NCBI GenBank assembly: GCA_963978545.1
Contig: OZ021732.1
Location: 25,244,688 to 25,308,687 of the forward strand
Reading direction: 5' to 3'
Origin: Linyphia triangularis
Taxonomy: Eukaryota; Arthropoda; Arachnida; Araneae; Linyphiidae
DNA length: 64,000 nucleotides
The translations under genes and the position numbers were made by a program. A model generated the notes under the pieces. It worked only from the letters and a program-made list of their open reading frames with translations. It made no database searches and was not told the DNA's origin. Shown here one piece after another: positions 1-12,025 of this stretch (position 1 is its first letter; the number at the start of each line of letters is the position of its first letter).

Positions 1-1680
1 CAATTTTATAAGCAAATAATTGATCAAATTGAATTCGATTGATGATTTTTATGATCCTAGAGGCAAAAAGAAGGCTAAATTTCAAAAATTGAGAATTTGA
101 AATTTTCCATAGGATTAACATGGCTAATGTATTTTCAATAGGAATAGCAAATTTTTTTGCAATTATCGGATTTTGAGTAAAAAAGTATCATACATTGCTT
201 TTTTATTGAGAAAATTTATTTGGGTGATAATTTCTATGACCCTAGATGCAAAAAAATTGTAAAGTTTCAAAAATTGAGAAATTTGTAATTTTCTTCACGA
301 TTAACATGGAGTAAATTGAAAATGAAAAATAATGAAACTGCACTTTTTGGGACCAACGTTTGACCCACTTCACAATTTGCGAGTGTTATAAATTTGGGAT
401 TGGAGATTTTCCTATATATAAGCTTCAATTTCACCAAAGGAAAAAGTTTTGAAATTTTTAATTTTTTAACAATAATTTATTGAACATTGTTCCCATGCAT
501 TTTTAATGAGGCGAATCGGCTTTTCGAGAAATTGGCTCCAATGCTTTTAAATTCTGATTTTGGGTTGGAAATATGTTTTATAGTCATTCTTGGTCCTAAT
601 TTGATAGAATTTGTTTTTTTATTTTTTAGAAATTAAGAAATTTAATTTTTCGTAAATCGTGAAATTTTTAAATTTCGAGTTTTTTTTAATGGAAAATTTT
701 ATTTTGGTCAAATGGATCGAAATTGTGTTTTAATCATGAAAAACACTTTATAAATTCAACTATGTTGAAAATTTGGCCGAAAAACCAGTTTTCAATAGGA
801 AATTGACATGCTGAAATTTTTAATCGTAAGCGATCAGTAACTGATGTATTTAAGCCGTATTTTGCACTTTGCATTATTTTGATTTTGAATATTAAAATAC
901 TATTTTATAAGCAAATTGGTGATCAAAATGAATTCGGGTGTTGATTTTTATGTTCCTAGACGCAAAAAGAAGATTAATTTTCAAAACTTGAGAATTTGAA
1001 ATTCCATAGGATTAACTTGGTTAATGTATTTTCCATAGGAAATGCAAATTTTTTTTGCAATAATTGGATCTTGAGTTGTAAAATAAAATTTATAGCCTTT
1101 TTTATTGTGATAGCTATTTAGGTGATAATTTCTATGACCCTAGATGCAAAAAAAATTCAAAGTTTCGGAAGTTGAGAAATTTGAAATTTTCTACTCGATT
1201 AACATGGAGTAAATTGAAAATGAAAAATAATGAAACTGCACTTTTTAGGACCAACTTTTGACCCACCTCACATTTTTGAAGTTTTATAAATTTGGGGTTG
1301 GAGATTTTCCTATATATAAGCTTCAATTTCACCAAAGGAAAAAGTTTTGAAATTTTCAATTTTTTTAAAAATAATTCATTGAACATCGTACCATGCCTTT
1401 TTAATAGGGCAAATCGTTTTTTCGAGAAATTGCCTCCCTTGCTTTCAAATTCTGATTTTGGGTTAGAAATATGTTTTATAGTCATTCTTGGTACTAATTT
1501 TAGTTAAATTTTTATATTTTTTTCTTAAAATCAGAAATTGAATTTTTCGTAAATTGCGAAACTTTTCAGTTTCGAGTATTTTTGAATTGAAAATTTCATT
1601 TTGGTCAAATGGATCTTAATTGTGTTTTAATAATGAAAAACACTTTATAACAATAATTGATTGAACTTTGTCCTCCATGC
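1..1680. repeat. Large tandem repeat, unit about 897 bp
   Basis: About 1.9 copies of a unit near 897 bp are visible, one beginning at about position 1 and the next at about 898; the array probably continues left of the window. Each unit contains an internal duplication about 185 bp apart: the segment around 46-130 resembles the one around 220-310, and 940-1020 resembles 1118-1210. Both units share the block ending in a tatatataagcttcaatttc-like stretch (about 415 and 1310). Copies diverge by roughly 10-15% by eye. No coding potential is credible; the short overlapping ORFs on both strands of the second unit are absent from the first. Confidence 0.8.
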
Positions 1681-2280
1681 ATTTTTAAGCAGAATAATAG
1701 CTATTTTACAAAACAATTACCAATACGGCTATAGCTCTTCAATTTTCAACATAAGTAGTTTTGGACTTTTGAAAAACAGAACTGAAAATTTTTATTTAGT
1801 TCTTTTTAATTTGTTTTTTTTTTTAAAATTTATTTAACAAATATTTTACAAAACGATTTCTACTTCTGCTAGAGTTCTGAAATTTTCCACACAAATATTT
1901 ATGGCATTCAAATTGGACTATTGACAAAAAGAATATTAAAATTTTAATTTGTTTTTTAATTAATTTGTTTTTAATTTATATTTTTACAAAAAGCGACTTC
2001 TCTGAAAGTTTCATCATAAGTAGTTTTGGCTTTCTAATTTTGATTTCCATAAACACGTGTTAAAATAATCTTAAAGGGGTGTTGTATAATTGTATTAACA
2101 GGGATTTGTGTGTGTGTGTCTCGACAGGGATGAGGGTTCTAATATTAAGTCTTTACGTAGCAGTTGCATTTTAGTGAGTGAAGCTAACCTATTTTTGCAT
2201 AGTAATGAACCTTTCTACAATTGAAGTAAGCTTGTAGTCCTCACAGCTAGCTAAAATATTGCACATGTTAAAATTTCGTA
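1681..2280. other. AT-rich stretch without a gene
   Basis: AT-rich DNA with T runs and a short (TG)n at about 2109-2120. I see no gene. It leads into the Helitron-like end at 2303. Confidence 0.6.
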
Positions 2281-2303
2281 GGAAAGCACGGGTATTCAGC
2301 TAG
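2281..2303 (+). mobile_element. Helitron/Helentron-like 3' end
   Basis: The stretch ends cacgggtattcagCTAG and is followed by T. This is the type of terminus known for Helitron-group elements (a short GC-rich stem, then CTAG or CTRR, then host T). The matching 5' end was not found. The same terminus occurs in the opposite orientation at 4143, but the two point toward each other and so are not the two ends of one element. Confidence 0.45.
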
Positions 2304-2337
2304 TCTATAATAATAAAACAAGCTGTGTGTCTGACTG

Positions 2338-2965
2338 ATGTGTAGGCTTGGGCGATGTATCGATACATCGTCCAAAACCGGTGTGAAATCAACATCGTCA
2401 AACCGGTGTCACTATTTTCGCATACCCGATACATCACGATCTTTTTCGACGAGAGGGCGATTCTTGCTTAGCACTTCAAGGACGAAGAACCGTGATGTCA
2501 CGATTGATGCGCGGCTTTCTAAGATACTATAGAAACGTATTGAAACCGTCGACACCACGCCGTTTGAAACACGATACTTCAACACATCGCAGTAATCCAC
2601 CCTGCATATGCGCGGTGTCTCCAAAACTGTATAGAAACGTACTGTAACAGCTAACACCGCGCCGTCTGAGACGATTTCTATTTGCTTTTGCTGAGGCGAT
2701 ACTTCATTCGCATTCAAGGACGAAGAACCGCGCCACGATTCATGCGCGGTGTTCCTAAGATACTATAGAAACGTATTGAAACCGTAGACACCACGCCGTT
2801 TGAAACGAGTTCCTTTTGCTTTTGCGCGGTACTTCATCAGCAAGCTCACATCGTGATAATCCTATCCACCCTGCCCTGCATATGCGCGATGTTCCCAATA
2901 TTGTATAGAAACATAAGGAAACCGTCGACATCGGGCCGTTTGGCAGGTGGTGCCAGCAGTCTAGT
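2338..2965. repeat. GC-rich repeat block with palindrome
   Basis: A compositional island (close to 50% GC by eye) in very AT-rich surroundings. It opens with a perfect 18-bp palindrome, CGATGTATCGATACATCG, at 2353-2370. It then contains four diverged copies of a segment reading tatagaaacgtaNtg followed by a GC-rich accgcgccg-like block, at about 2528, 2630, 2764 and 2904. The motif aaggacgaagaaccg also occurs twice (2478 and 2717). The many CGs argue against age-driven CpG decay. The ORFs on both strands are not conserved among the copies. It may be the end of a DNA transposon, but no partner end was found. Confidence 0.6.
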
Positions 2966-4140
2966 AATATTGGAGATACGATAAAAGAAGTATTCCTTTA
3001 ATGTTTGAACATTATTTATGTTGCTCTCTCAACTCTTGGAAAACATTTTTATTTTTATTTAATAGACATCAGATATAAGACCTTGATATCTATTTTTGGG
3101 CATTTCCTACACTTTATGTGTTTCATTTTTGATTTTTTTTTTTTTTTTTTTTTTTTATCTTATCCATTATTTCTCTAACTTGAAAGAAATAAAGTATTAC
3201 ACTTTTGTATTTTGAAATCTTATATATTAACTTCAAGATTTTTTTTATCTAGCTATTATTTTATTTTGCTTTATTTATTAACGCAAGGGGATTGCGGTAT
3301 TCTGGCGTGGTAATTTCTGTCTAGTTCTTACTCAGTTAAGATAATCTGGTTATTTATTACTATGAGCTGTTTGTTATATCTGCCAAAATCAATGTGAACT
3401 AGTGCATGGACTAATCACAGTTGTTTCTCTTATTTGATTGCTTAAATACTTATAAACGATTTTTTCCCATACACTTTAAGGATTTCCTCTTCGGTCTCGA
3501 AAGTAAATAAATGTTTTATAATTTTTTTTTTCAGTTTGTACAATTTGAATAAAGTTTATTTCCATAAGTATCAATCCAACATTGCTTCTTAAAAATGCGT
3601 AAATGCAGATTTTTTGGGCACAGAATAAAGATCATTAGAATTTTAAATGTTAAACAATAAAAATAAAATTAATGCATAATAGTTATATTGTATATTGTAA
3701 GTAATAAAATATTCATTATAAAGAAGTAAAATTTCATTAAGATAGAGAAACTGAAAAATCCGGATTAAACCAAAATAATAATAATAATAACCGGCTTATA
3801 CCCCCTTGGGTGCTTTGTGTATCACGCTGAAAATAATTCGGTCGCTGCTCATGTTATTTAAAATAAACTTCCTAAAACTATAAAAAATCAAAATGAATTT
3901 AATAAAATTTTACAAAGCTAACTAAGCATAACTTTCGGCTATATAGCGTGTTATGAAAATGTTGTTTTGTAGTATTTTGTAAAAAAAAATATACATATAC
4001 AAAAGGCATACAAAAAATATACAAAAGGCATTCTTTCTTACAAAATATTGAAGATTACAGTTCATGTTGTTTCTCATGCATTTATAAAGCTCTTGAGAGT
4101 CTATATACGCATATTTTTACTAAAAGGTCACATATACTTG
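2966..4140. other. AT-rich intergenic DNA
   Basis: No gene or structured element seen. It contains a poly-T run (about 3130-3155) and a short (AAT)n near 3775-3790. Confidence 0.6.
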
Positions 4141-4143
4141 TAC

Positions 4144-5995
4144 TAGCTGAATACCCTTGCTGCGCTACGAAATTTTACCATCAGCATTTTAGCTATCAAA
4201 AGACATTCATGTATTCTACACTTCAGACGTTTGCTCCCATTTCGATCCCGACAAATTGATTTATCAAAATAGGAAATTTCCTTTGTTGACATTTTTAACA
4301 AAATTTATAATTGTGAATTGTATATTGGAAAGAGACATTTGAATATCCCTCTTTCAGAACGTTTAACTTCCTTCGGACCCTTTTTAATTACGTAATCGAG
4401 ATAGCAATAGTTTATTGTGTTTATGTTTGCTCTAGTTCTAAATTTCAAAGTAGTAGCTGTATTGGAATTGAGACATCAAGATAATCCTCGTATAGTTTGA
4501 ATGTTGCGTTGACTTTTCATCCCTTAAAAATTCGTTAATCGATATTGGAACAAATTATTTTTTTTACATTTGCACCAAATATCAGAATTGTGACGACATT
4601 GAAAGAGGAACATTCGGATATACCTCGTTTGGAACATTTAACCCCTTTTCGACCCCTTAAAGTTGGTTAATCGAGAACGGGATAGCTTACTTTTTCTATG
4701 TTTATCGTTTTTGACATTCATACCAATTTTCAGAGTTGTGACGAAATGGGAAGTAGGATATTCGAATATCCCTAGTTTGGAACGTTTAACCCCTTTTCAA
4801 TCCCTAAAAGTGGCTTAACCGAGATCGGAATAGCTTACTTTTTCTATGTTTGTCTTTGTTGACATTTGCACCAATTTTCAGAGTTGTGATCATATGAGAA
4901 GTGGGATATTCGAGTTTGGAACGTTTAACCCCTTTTCCACCCCTTAAAGTGGGTTAATCAAGCTGAGAATAGCTCAACTTTTCTATGTCTACCATTGTTG
5001 ACATTTGTACCAATATTTAGAGTTGTGACCATATTGGAAGTGGTACATTCCAATATTCTTCGTTTGGAATGTTTAACTCCTTTTCCCTCACCTTATAGTG
5101 GGTTAATCGAGATCAGAATAGGATGCTTTTTCTATGTTTACCATTGTTGGCATTTGTACCAATTTTCAGAATTGTAACGATGTCGGAAGTGGGACATTCG
5201 AATATTCCTCGTTTGGTACGTTTAACCCCTTTTCCACCCCTTAAAGTGGGTTAATTGAGATTGGAATAGCTTACTTTTTTTACGTTTGTCTTTATTGATA
5301 CTCGCACCAGTTTTCGTAGGTGTGACCACATGGGAAGTGAGATATTCGAGTTTGGAACGTTTAATCCCTTTTCCACCCCTTAAAGTGGGTTAATCGAGAT
5401 CGGAATAGCATGTTTTTTCTATGTTTACCATTGTTGGTATGCGTGTATCAATTTTAAAAATTGTGACCAAATGGGAAGTGGGACATTCGAATATTAATCG
5501 TTTGGAACGTTTAACCCCTTTTCCACCCCTTAAAGTGGGTTAATCGAAATCGGAATAGCTTACTTTTTCTACGTTTGTCTTTATTGATATTCGCACCAGT
5601 TTTCAGAGTTGTGACCATATGGGAAGTGGTACATTCGAATATTCCTCGTTTGGAACGTTTAACCCCTTTTCCACCCCTTTAAGTGGGTTAACAGAGATCG
5701 GAATAGCTTACTTTTTCTACGTTTGTCTTTGTTGATACTTGCACCAGTTTTTAGAGTTGTGTCGAAATGGGAATTAGGACATTCGAAAATTCCTCGTTTG
5801 GAACGTTTAACCCCTTTTCGACCCCTTAAAGTGGATTAATTGAAATCGGAATAGCTTACTTTTTCTATGTTTACCATTGTTGATATTTGTACCAATTTTC
5901 AGAGTTGTGGACATGTGGGAAGTGGGAGAATTAGTGATGAGTGAGTGAGTGAGTCAGTGAATGTGTGAGGGCTTTGCCTTATATATAGGGAGATA
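4144..5995 (-). mobile_element. Helentron-like element with 148-bp tandem array
   Basis: Read on the minus strand, the element ends attcagCTAG at 4143 followed by T, as Helitron-group 3' ends do. The interior is a tandem array with a period near 148 bp. The box tttggaacgtttaacccc recurs with its gga at about 4631, 4779, 4918, 5066, 5215, 5354, 5504, 5652 and 5800; spacings are 148-150, with 139 where a short segment is missing. Weaker copies extend left to about 4360. The other side ends in gtgagtgagtgagtcagtg and a TATATATA-rich stretch (5935-5995). Helentron-derived elements of insects are known to carry internal tandem repeats near this size; assignment here is by that resemblance. Confidence 0.6.
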
Positions 5996-6370
5996 AGCTA
6001 TACGGATACCGAAATTTCTAAAATTTCAGGCTGTAATTTGCTTTTTAATTTTTGTACATCTAAAAATGTCTCCAAAATTACTTTTATTTATAGAATATGA
6101 TTTCTATATGTATAAGCTGTTGGAGTTGCTTACAGGTAGACTTCCGGTCGAAATACAAATGGCTTCCAGTTGAACTTTTTTTTTACGATTTTTTTTAACC
6201 GTTCCTTTCCTAATAATTTAACATATGACAATAGAGTTTATAATTTTGGCTGTGACCCTACGTATAACTATTTTTAAATCTTTTATATTAACTTCGATTT
6301 TGTATGCATATGTGTGGGTGAGTGATTGGTTGATTGGCTGTATATGTCGATGGCGATCAAATCTATGGAG
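5996..6370. other. AT-rich gap, no gene
   Basis: I see no gene or repeat in this stretch. Confidence 0.5.
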
Positions 6371-6374
6371 TACT

Positions 6375-6840
6375 AATTAACTCCCATGCCATCATCCGAT
6401 TGGGCTGAAACTTGGCAGATAGATTTGATGTCAACGACAAGGCATTCTATCAAATTTTGGTGGCTGTCACTAAAAGGTCGCTTTTACGCAATACTAATAA
6501 ACCAACTTGCGGCATCCGATCGCGTTGAAATAGCATTTAACCTATTGTTGATGAAACTTTTTCCTGTTGCAAAAACTGTTTTAATAAATAAATAATAAAA
6601 TTGCTTTAATCCGAATAAATAAAAGATATTTGGATGAGAATGCATAAATTCACATTCATTTTTAATGAATAAATTTTAAAAGTAGTTTACCACGTAGTTT
6701 GCTGATGGATGTGTTTTTAATATTTAAAATTAGATGCAAACATCAAGCACAATTGACAGCAGAATCCGCGCTATGTTAATGAATATAAAAATTGGCAATG
6801 CATATAAAGGATTTATATAAAAAACTTTGTTTTTATGAGT
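6375..6840 (+). repeat. Dispersed repeat, copy inverted to 43370-43860
   Basis: This segment matches, in inverted orientation, 43370-43860. Shared landmarks are the ccgattgggctgaaactt box (6398), the ggcattctatc box (6440), the ctaaaaggtc box and the ttggcaatgcatataaagga box near 6793. Partial relatives lie near 16590-16650, 16880-16950, 36060-36110 and 51290-51560. It is a diverged interspersed family with no coding signal. Its ends were not resolved. Confidence 0.6.
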
Positions 6841-7553
6841 TATATTATTATTGATAATAACACACATTTTAAGAATAACTTTGAAGTAGTATAAAACATC
6901 CACCTTAAGAGTGAAATCCGATTGGTACCTCGTCTCAAAATGGTCAGTCAATCAATGTGCCAAATTACAAAATTGTTTAACGAAATGCAATTTTCGTCTA
7001 TAAAATGACGCCTTGCTACGCTACTAATCTTATGAATTTGTAAGTGATTGAAGAGGTGAAAAACAATGAATAGGATTAGAACAGGTCCGGCCTTGTTCAC
7101 CTAAGAAGGTGATGGATCAATTTTCTAGAGAGCGCCAGGCCCCCTATGACACCTATCAAACTTGGGCTAAACCACACTGCGGTACTTACATACAGTGGAT
7201 TACGCTTCTCTTCTTAGACGAATGCAAATGAAAAGAATTTATTGAAATCGCTATCGATTGAGTTTAAAAACAATTCTCAGTGGTTATTATAAAACTTCTA
7301 AATGTTTATCAATTAATCGGGGCCAAAAACAAGTTTTAACTATGTTCAGCTCCGAAAACAATATATCGCAAGAGACTTTAGTAAAAGGTAGTTCCGAATA
7401 TTTGAGAGTGCGTATTTTATTCTATCAATATTGTAAAAAAAAAAAAAAGCATTATACTCCTTCCCCTCAGTACATTTAACAAATTAGTCCCCCTCCTCTT
7501 CTTCTTCGTCAATAATCTAAAACGAATTTTTTTTTCTCATATAGTACTTACTC
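6841..7553. other. AT-rich gap, no gene
   Basis: No supported gene. A 73-codon ORF at 7258-7479 ends in a lysine run from poly-A and shows no domain. Confidence 0.5.
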
Positions 7554-7564
7554 AGAACAGTCTT

Positions 7565-7751
7565 GGCACACCTAATGGCTGTGGACTTAGCACTCTGGTC
7601 TCGCATGCCAAAGCTGAAGAGTTCGAACACCGGCTTAAGCCAGGATGGTCGTTGTGTTTCGGAATCCACGTTAAGCTGTAGGTCACAGGCTGATCAGCCG
7701 TCATTGTGCATAAAAATAAATCGTTGAGCGTACAAACCAACCAACCAACCT
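7565..7751 (+). mobile_element. tRNA-derived SINE
   Basis: The 5' part carries RNA polymerase III internal promoter-like boxes: an A-box-like TGGCTGTGGACTTAGCA near 7575 and a B-box-like GAGTTCGAACACC near 7619. The tail is a short aaccaaccaacc repeat instead of poly-A. Flanks AGAACAGTCTT (7554-7564) and AGAGTAGTCTT (7752-7762) agree at 9 of 11 positions and may be the target-site duplication. The minus-strand ORF across it is not a gene. It is not a functional tRNA gene, since the tRNA part does not close into a full cloverleaf by eye. Confidence 0.6.
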
Positions 7752-7762
7752 AGAGTAGTCTT

Positions 7763-8481
7763 CAACATTATATCATTTACTGATTCCCTCAGTCTGTAAA
7801 CGTAATTCTTCTTTTAGTTTATCTTTTAAAGGAATAATTTCACAGATTTTGGATTCGGTATAAGGCATATTCAGAGATAGTGATTCCTTAAACCGTTAGG
7901 AATCAAACAATGAAATATCCAAGTAAAAGTTGTGAATAAGTTAATTGTCCGTTGTTTGAATTATCTTGTCTAAAATACGTAATAGAACACTGAAATACGA
8001 GAGGTATCTTCTGAAGTTGAAACAACATTGTCATGTCCTAGGTCTCTCTTGGCCTTTTTTTAAAAGTTTGTACTCTTTTCTACTCTAGTTCAGTTTCAAT
8101 TGTAATCTTTCAAGAGAGCAATCAAATTCGTTTCTTCGTTCTAGAACGCTTGACGTATTTTAACAATTATATTTGCAGCATTCCAAGTAGTGCCATAAAG
8201 AGAAAACAATTTAACTTTAATGAAAAGTATTCTATTAACTTTTAAACTTAAAAACTGTCAAGATTCTTTGTCGATGTATTCTGTTAGAGCAATTAGTTTT
8301 AAGATCTGGAGAAATATCATGCATACCAAAATTGTTTTAAATTATAAAAAGTTGTTCAAAATGGGTAATGCTTCATACCGGCTTCGAAATTAAAGTCTTC
8401 AGAATTTGAAATTTTGAATATTGCTAAAATAAAATTTAAATCTTTAGGTTGTTTTATAATTTAACTACGACATCATTGTCG

Positions 8482-8524
<43 letters not shown>

Positions 8525-9122
8525 TATTATCAAACACTCTGAAAATTTGATCAGAGCTCAAAATCGCTTCAATAATTACAATTGTATACAAATTTGATAA
8601 TGAATATAAAAGTGTTACAGTAAAAATTTTGTTGTTAAGGGTTAATTTTTTTTTAAATATGGATTGAGTTTAAATCTTGTATTGTTTAGTGGAGTTATAA
8701 TGATTACTATTCGAGTGTAATCCCTAAAGCAAAAACTGGAACAACATTTTCCATAATGAAGCAATTACTATTTGTTCGATTTACATATGTATTTCCAGGG
8801 TACATGTATTATTTTTCATAACTTATAATAATCGTCAAAGCGACAGTACGGTTCTGTAAGAAAAATTGTAAATTGTAGTTGTCATCTATAAGTGCATGAC
8901 GTACATGTTATATCTCTGAATCAATGTGATCTGTTTGGGCAACCGCAAAATTACTTGTTTGATTTACATTTCCAAACATTTTTCACCAATAATCCAGAAG
9001 AGAGTGAGAAATTTTCGTTAATCTAAACTACAGTATTTCCATTCGTTTGGAAAAGGATATCGTTATGAAGCTAAACTCCCAAATTTCACAAGAATACTGA
9101 TTAAATGATTAATGTTTAGACT
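7763..9122. other. AT-rich intergenic DNA
   Basis: No gene seen. It contains a 36-nt poly-T run at about 8487-8522. Confidence 0.6.
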
Positions 9123-9130
9123 ATTTTATC

Positions 9131-12017
9131 CATCGATATAGATAAAAAACTGGATAGACTGCTCCGATGGCAACCCAGGGTGAAAAACGCGCCGGCAGAA
9201 ATATTTTTTTTCCTGCCACTGGTGGGAAGATTTCCTGAATCATGGTTAACTACTGTGTTGCATATAATTCCAACAACAGCGCAAATCGAAAAAATATCAA
9301 CAAGAGTTTTCACAGGTAAATAAAAAATAGTTATTCAAATAAGCAAATGCATTTTTTTTATTATTTATTATTGAAAAATATCTAAAATGACCCTTTTAAC
9401 ATTGATCGCTCGTGGTTAATGGTTGATCTCTTATGTGGCAATTCATATCATAAATAATCCATTTTAAATTCAAAATAAATAGTATTATGATCTAGAATAA
9501 AACACTTGATTTATATTTATTTAATCCTTGTTTTAATGCGTTTTCAAGGGCATTTGGCAAAGAAATGGAAAATGAAAGCGAAACTAACACTCGCACATTG
9601 ACAGATTTAGGGTGTAATTTTGAAATAGGAAACAATTTAAAAACTTCTTTTAAACATCCTGCTCCTGAGTTAGAAGTCTTTGCATTTTTTTTTATCTCTG
9701 TCACATGTTGAAATTAGCCAGAAATACTTTAGCCGAAATGGGTTTTATAATGTCCAATATAGGCGTTATAAAATTGGATTATATTACAAAACTAAATGAT
9801 TTGCAAAGAAAGGAACAACTTAAATTTGCTAATTCTCTTTCTGGGGTTCACATGATGTACAAAAATAAGAAAATGAATGTACGATTAGCTGCACAAACCT
9901 TAAGTGGTAGTGTAGCTGATGCAATCGAGCATTTGTCGAAAAGCGATCCCAATATTAATAGGTGCAAAGCCACTGTTCATTTCATAAGAGTAATTAACAG
10001 ACTCTGATTGTTTAAACAGTCGCAACCCGTTTAGCTCAGGTTTTAAACAACCTTTAAGGCTTGCAAATAAGTCAAGCTGGGAAACTTTTTTAAACGAATC
10101 CTTGAGCTATAATTCTTCATTAAAAATAGCGATCACTTCTGTCTTCAAACATCCCCGTAAAACCTTTGCACTGGGTTTTGTAATATGCATAAACAGCATT
10201 CAAAAGCTGGCCATGCATTTGATGATAGAAATTGAGAACCCTAGTAAATATTTCCTAACGTACAAGATATCTCAGGATCATGTGGAATTGCTATTTTCAT
10301 GTATAAGATCAAGAGGAGGATGCAATAACAACCCTAACGTAAACCAATTTAAATATGCCCTTAGAAAACTTCTGTTTAGAAACACTGTGTCCCCAAGTTC
10401 CACTGCAAATTGTTTGAACTTAGATTACAGTTCACAATGTTCAATATTTGAATTTCCTTCCAGTAAGCGTACTTTAATTGATGGTACTGAAGACAGTAGT
10501 GAATTAGATACTAACATTCAAGAGTTATCAGTTCTAATAGAGTCCAACACTTTGTCAGGTGTTGCTGACAATATTCTTTATTATATTTCAGGTTATGTAG
10601 TGAAACAGCTTAGCACAAACCTAATCTGCAAAGAATGTATAAGTTTGTTAACAACAAAATCAAAATTTAAAATTGGTCATTGCAATAGCCATACTTATGG
10701 TATGCAATACCATCAACATGCCAAATCGTTTACATGCAATGTAACTAAAGGTGGATTAAAATTTGCTTCTGATGGAGTATTGTTTGTTGTGCAACAAACA
10801 GAAAAATTATTTCGTCATTATGTGTCAAATTTAAAAAAAAAAAAAATATGAAAAACCTTTAGGTTACATTGTTTTTTCTGTTTTAAGTATTTATCACAGG
10901 GTAACATTTTAAAAAAATTAAATACTTTGGGTTTTATACATTCAACTGAAGGTGAATTTGTTGTGGAGGATATCCACCAACAGCAATTAATAAAACTAAA
11001 TGCCAGAACTTATGGCAACATTAGATTTTTTTCGAATGCCAAGAGAGTAACACTTGATCATCAAAGAAACAAAACTACCATCATTCATAAATTGAATAAG
11101 TTGATCCTTTTTAACAATGTTTAGATCTGGATTAACTACAAAACATTTTTTTCTTGGGAAAAACTTCCCGACTACTTTTTAAATTTTTTCTCCATTTAAT
11201 TTTTTTTTATTAAACTATGTAATTTATTTGATTTTTAACTTGAAATCCTCAAAAACAATTTTCTGTAATATTATTATGAACAATGCCTGAACTTATTTAG
11301 TTTTGATAAAGTTTTCTACATTTTTCTCATTTCAGAATTATAGGACCAAATAAATATATGTGTTTGACTTGCAATAAACAAGTTTCAAAACTTATATATT
11401 TAAAATCATAAGTTATATAATAATATTGAGTATAAAAAATTAGCATAATAGTTTGCCTTTGAAACTTAAATTGTTTTTTGAATTGGTGTATTGAATGTAT
11501 GAATTTGTATTTTGCAATCTTATTATTACATATTTTCAACTGGTTTACTGTATTTCTTCAATTATTTTTAATTTCTACTTCTAAAATAAATCTAGTTTAA
11601 AAGTCTACTTTCATTTGTTTACTGTATTCTCATAACTTGCACATAATTTATTTTTAAAACATTTAATTCATGTAATTTAAAATTTAAAGTATTAAATTCG
11701 GATCAATAAAGATGAAACACGTTTACAGATATAGACAGTAACTAATCTCAAATGTTTGTCCTAAATATACAAAACCTATACTTAGAATTATTTTGATCAG
11801 TTATATTTATTGGTTAAACTATTTTCTTCAAATATATTTTATTCTTAATTTATTTTTGCTTGCGAAATATCAAAAGTAACGCTAATACACCATAAAGATC
11901 GAAGAAAATCCGCATCGGCAATACAAATTCCTCCATCCAAACATCTCGCTTCCGCGGTGGCAACGGCTCGTTTCTCCACCGTTTAGCAGTCTATTCAGTT
12001 GTTTATCTATATCGATG
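9131..12017 (+). mobile_element. P element, structurally complete ends
   Basis: The two ends form terminal inverted repeats (TIRs) starting CATCGATATAGATAAA. The left arm (9131-9163) and the reverse complement of the right arm (11985-12017) agree at 31 of 33 positions. The element is flanked on both sides by the identical 8-bp ATTTTATC (9123-9130 and 12018-12025). A total length of 2,887 bp, ~31-bp TIRs and an 8-bp TSD match the canonical architecture of P elements. The interior carries a P/THAP9-type transposase relic on the plus strand. Short GC-rich subterminal segments (about 9168-9195 and 11950-11975) share an inverted cgttgccacc-like box. The coding region begins only ~430 bp in; I could not find an N-terminal THAP zinc finger. 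Confidence 0.88.
9565..11124 (+). pseudogene. P-element (THAP9-like) transposase, decayed
   Basis: Three frames are needed to read it. Segment 1 (9565-9700) is open until a frameshift in a T run just before the family motif CHMLKLARN. Segment 2 (9705-10007, 100 codons) carries that motif and the following insertion-domain region. Segment 3 (about 10102-10851, 249 codons) has SQDHVELLFSCIRS and GGCNNNPN, the strongly conserved C-terminal catalytic region of P/THAP9 transposases, which contains the last catalytic Glu. It also has the downstream YYISGYVV and CKEC segments. Segment 4 (10927-11124) resembles the family's C-terminal tail. An Asp expected just before CHMLK in relatives reads as a non-acidic residue here. 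Stops separate the segments. The THAP DNA-binding domain is not visible. The protein is dead, though the element ends look intact. Confidence 0.82.
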
Positions 12018-12025
12018 ATTTTATC

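Noticed and set aside
1132..1507. ORFs within the 897-bp repeat
   Set aside because: The homologous first repeat unit does not keep either frame open.
2338..2717. Overlapping ORFs on both strands of the CG-rich block
   Set aside because: The block is made of short repeats and the frames are not maintained between repeat copies.
2303..4143. One transposon bounded by two attcagCTAG sequences
   Set aside because: The two termini point inward toward each other, so they are the ends of two separate elements.
4330..5930. CRISPR-like array
   Set aside because: Repeats of ~148 bp without unique spacers in a eukaryotic sequence; ordinary tandem repeat.
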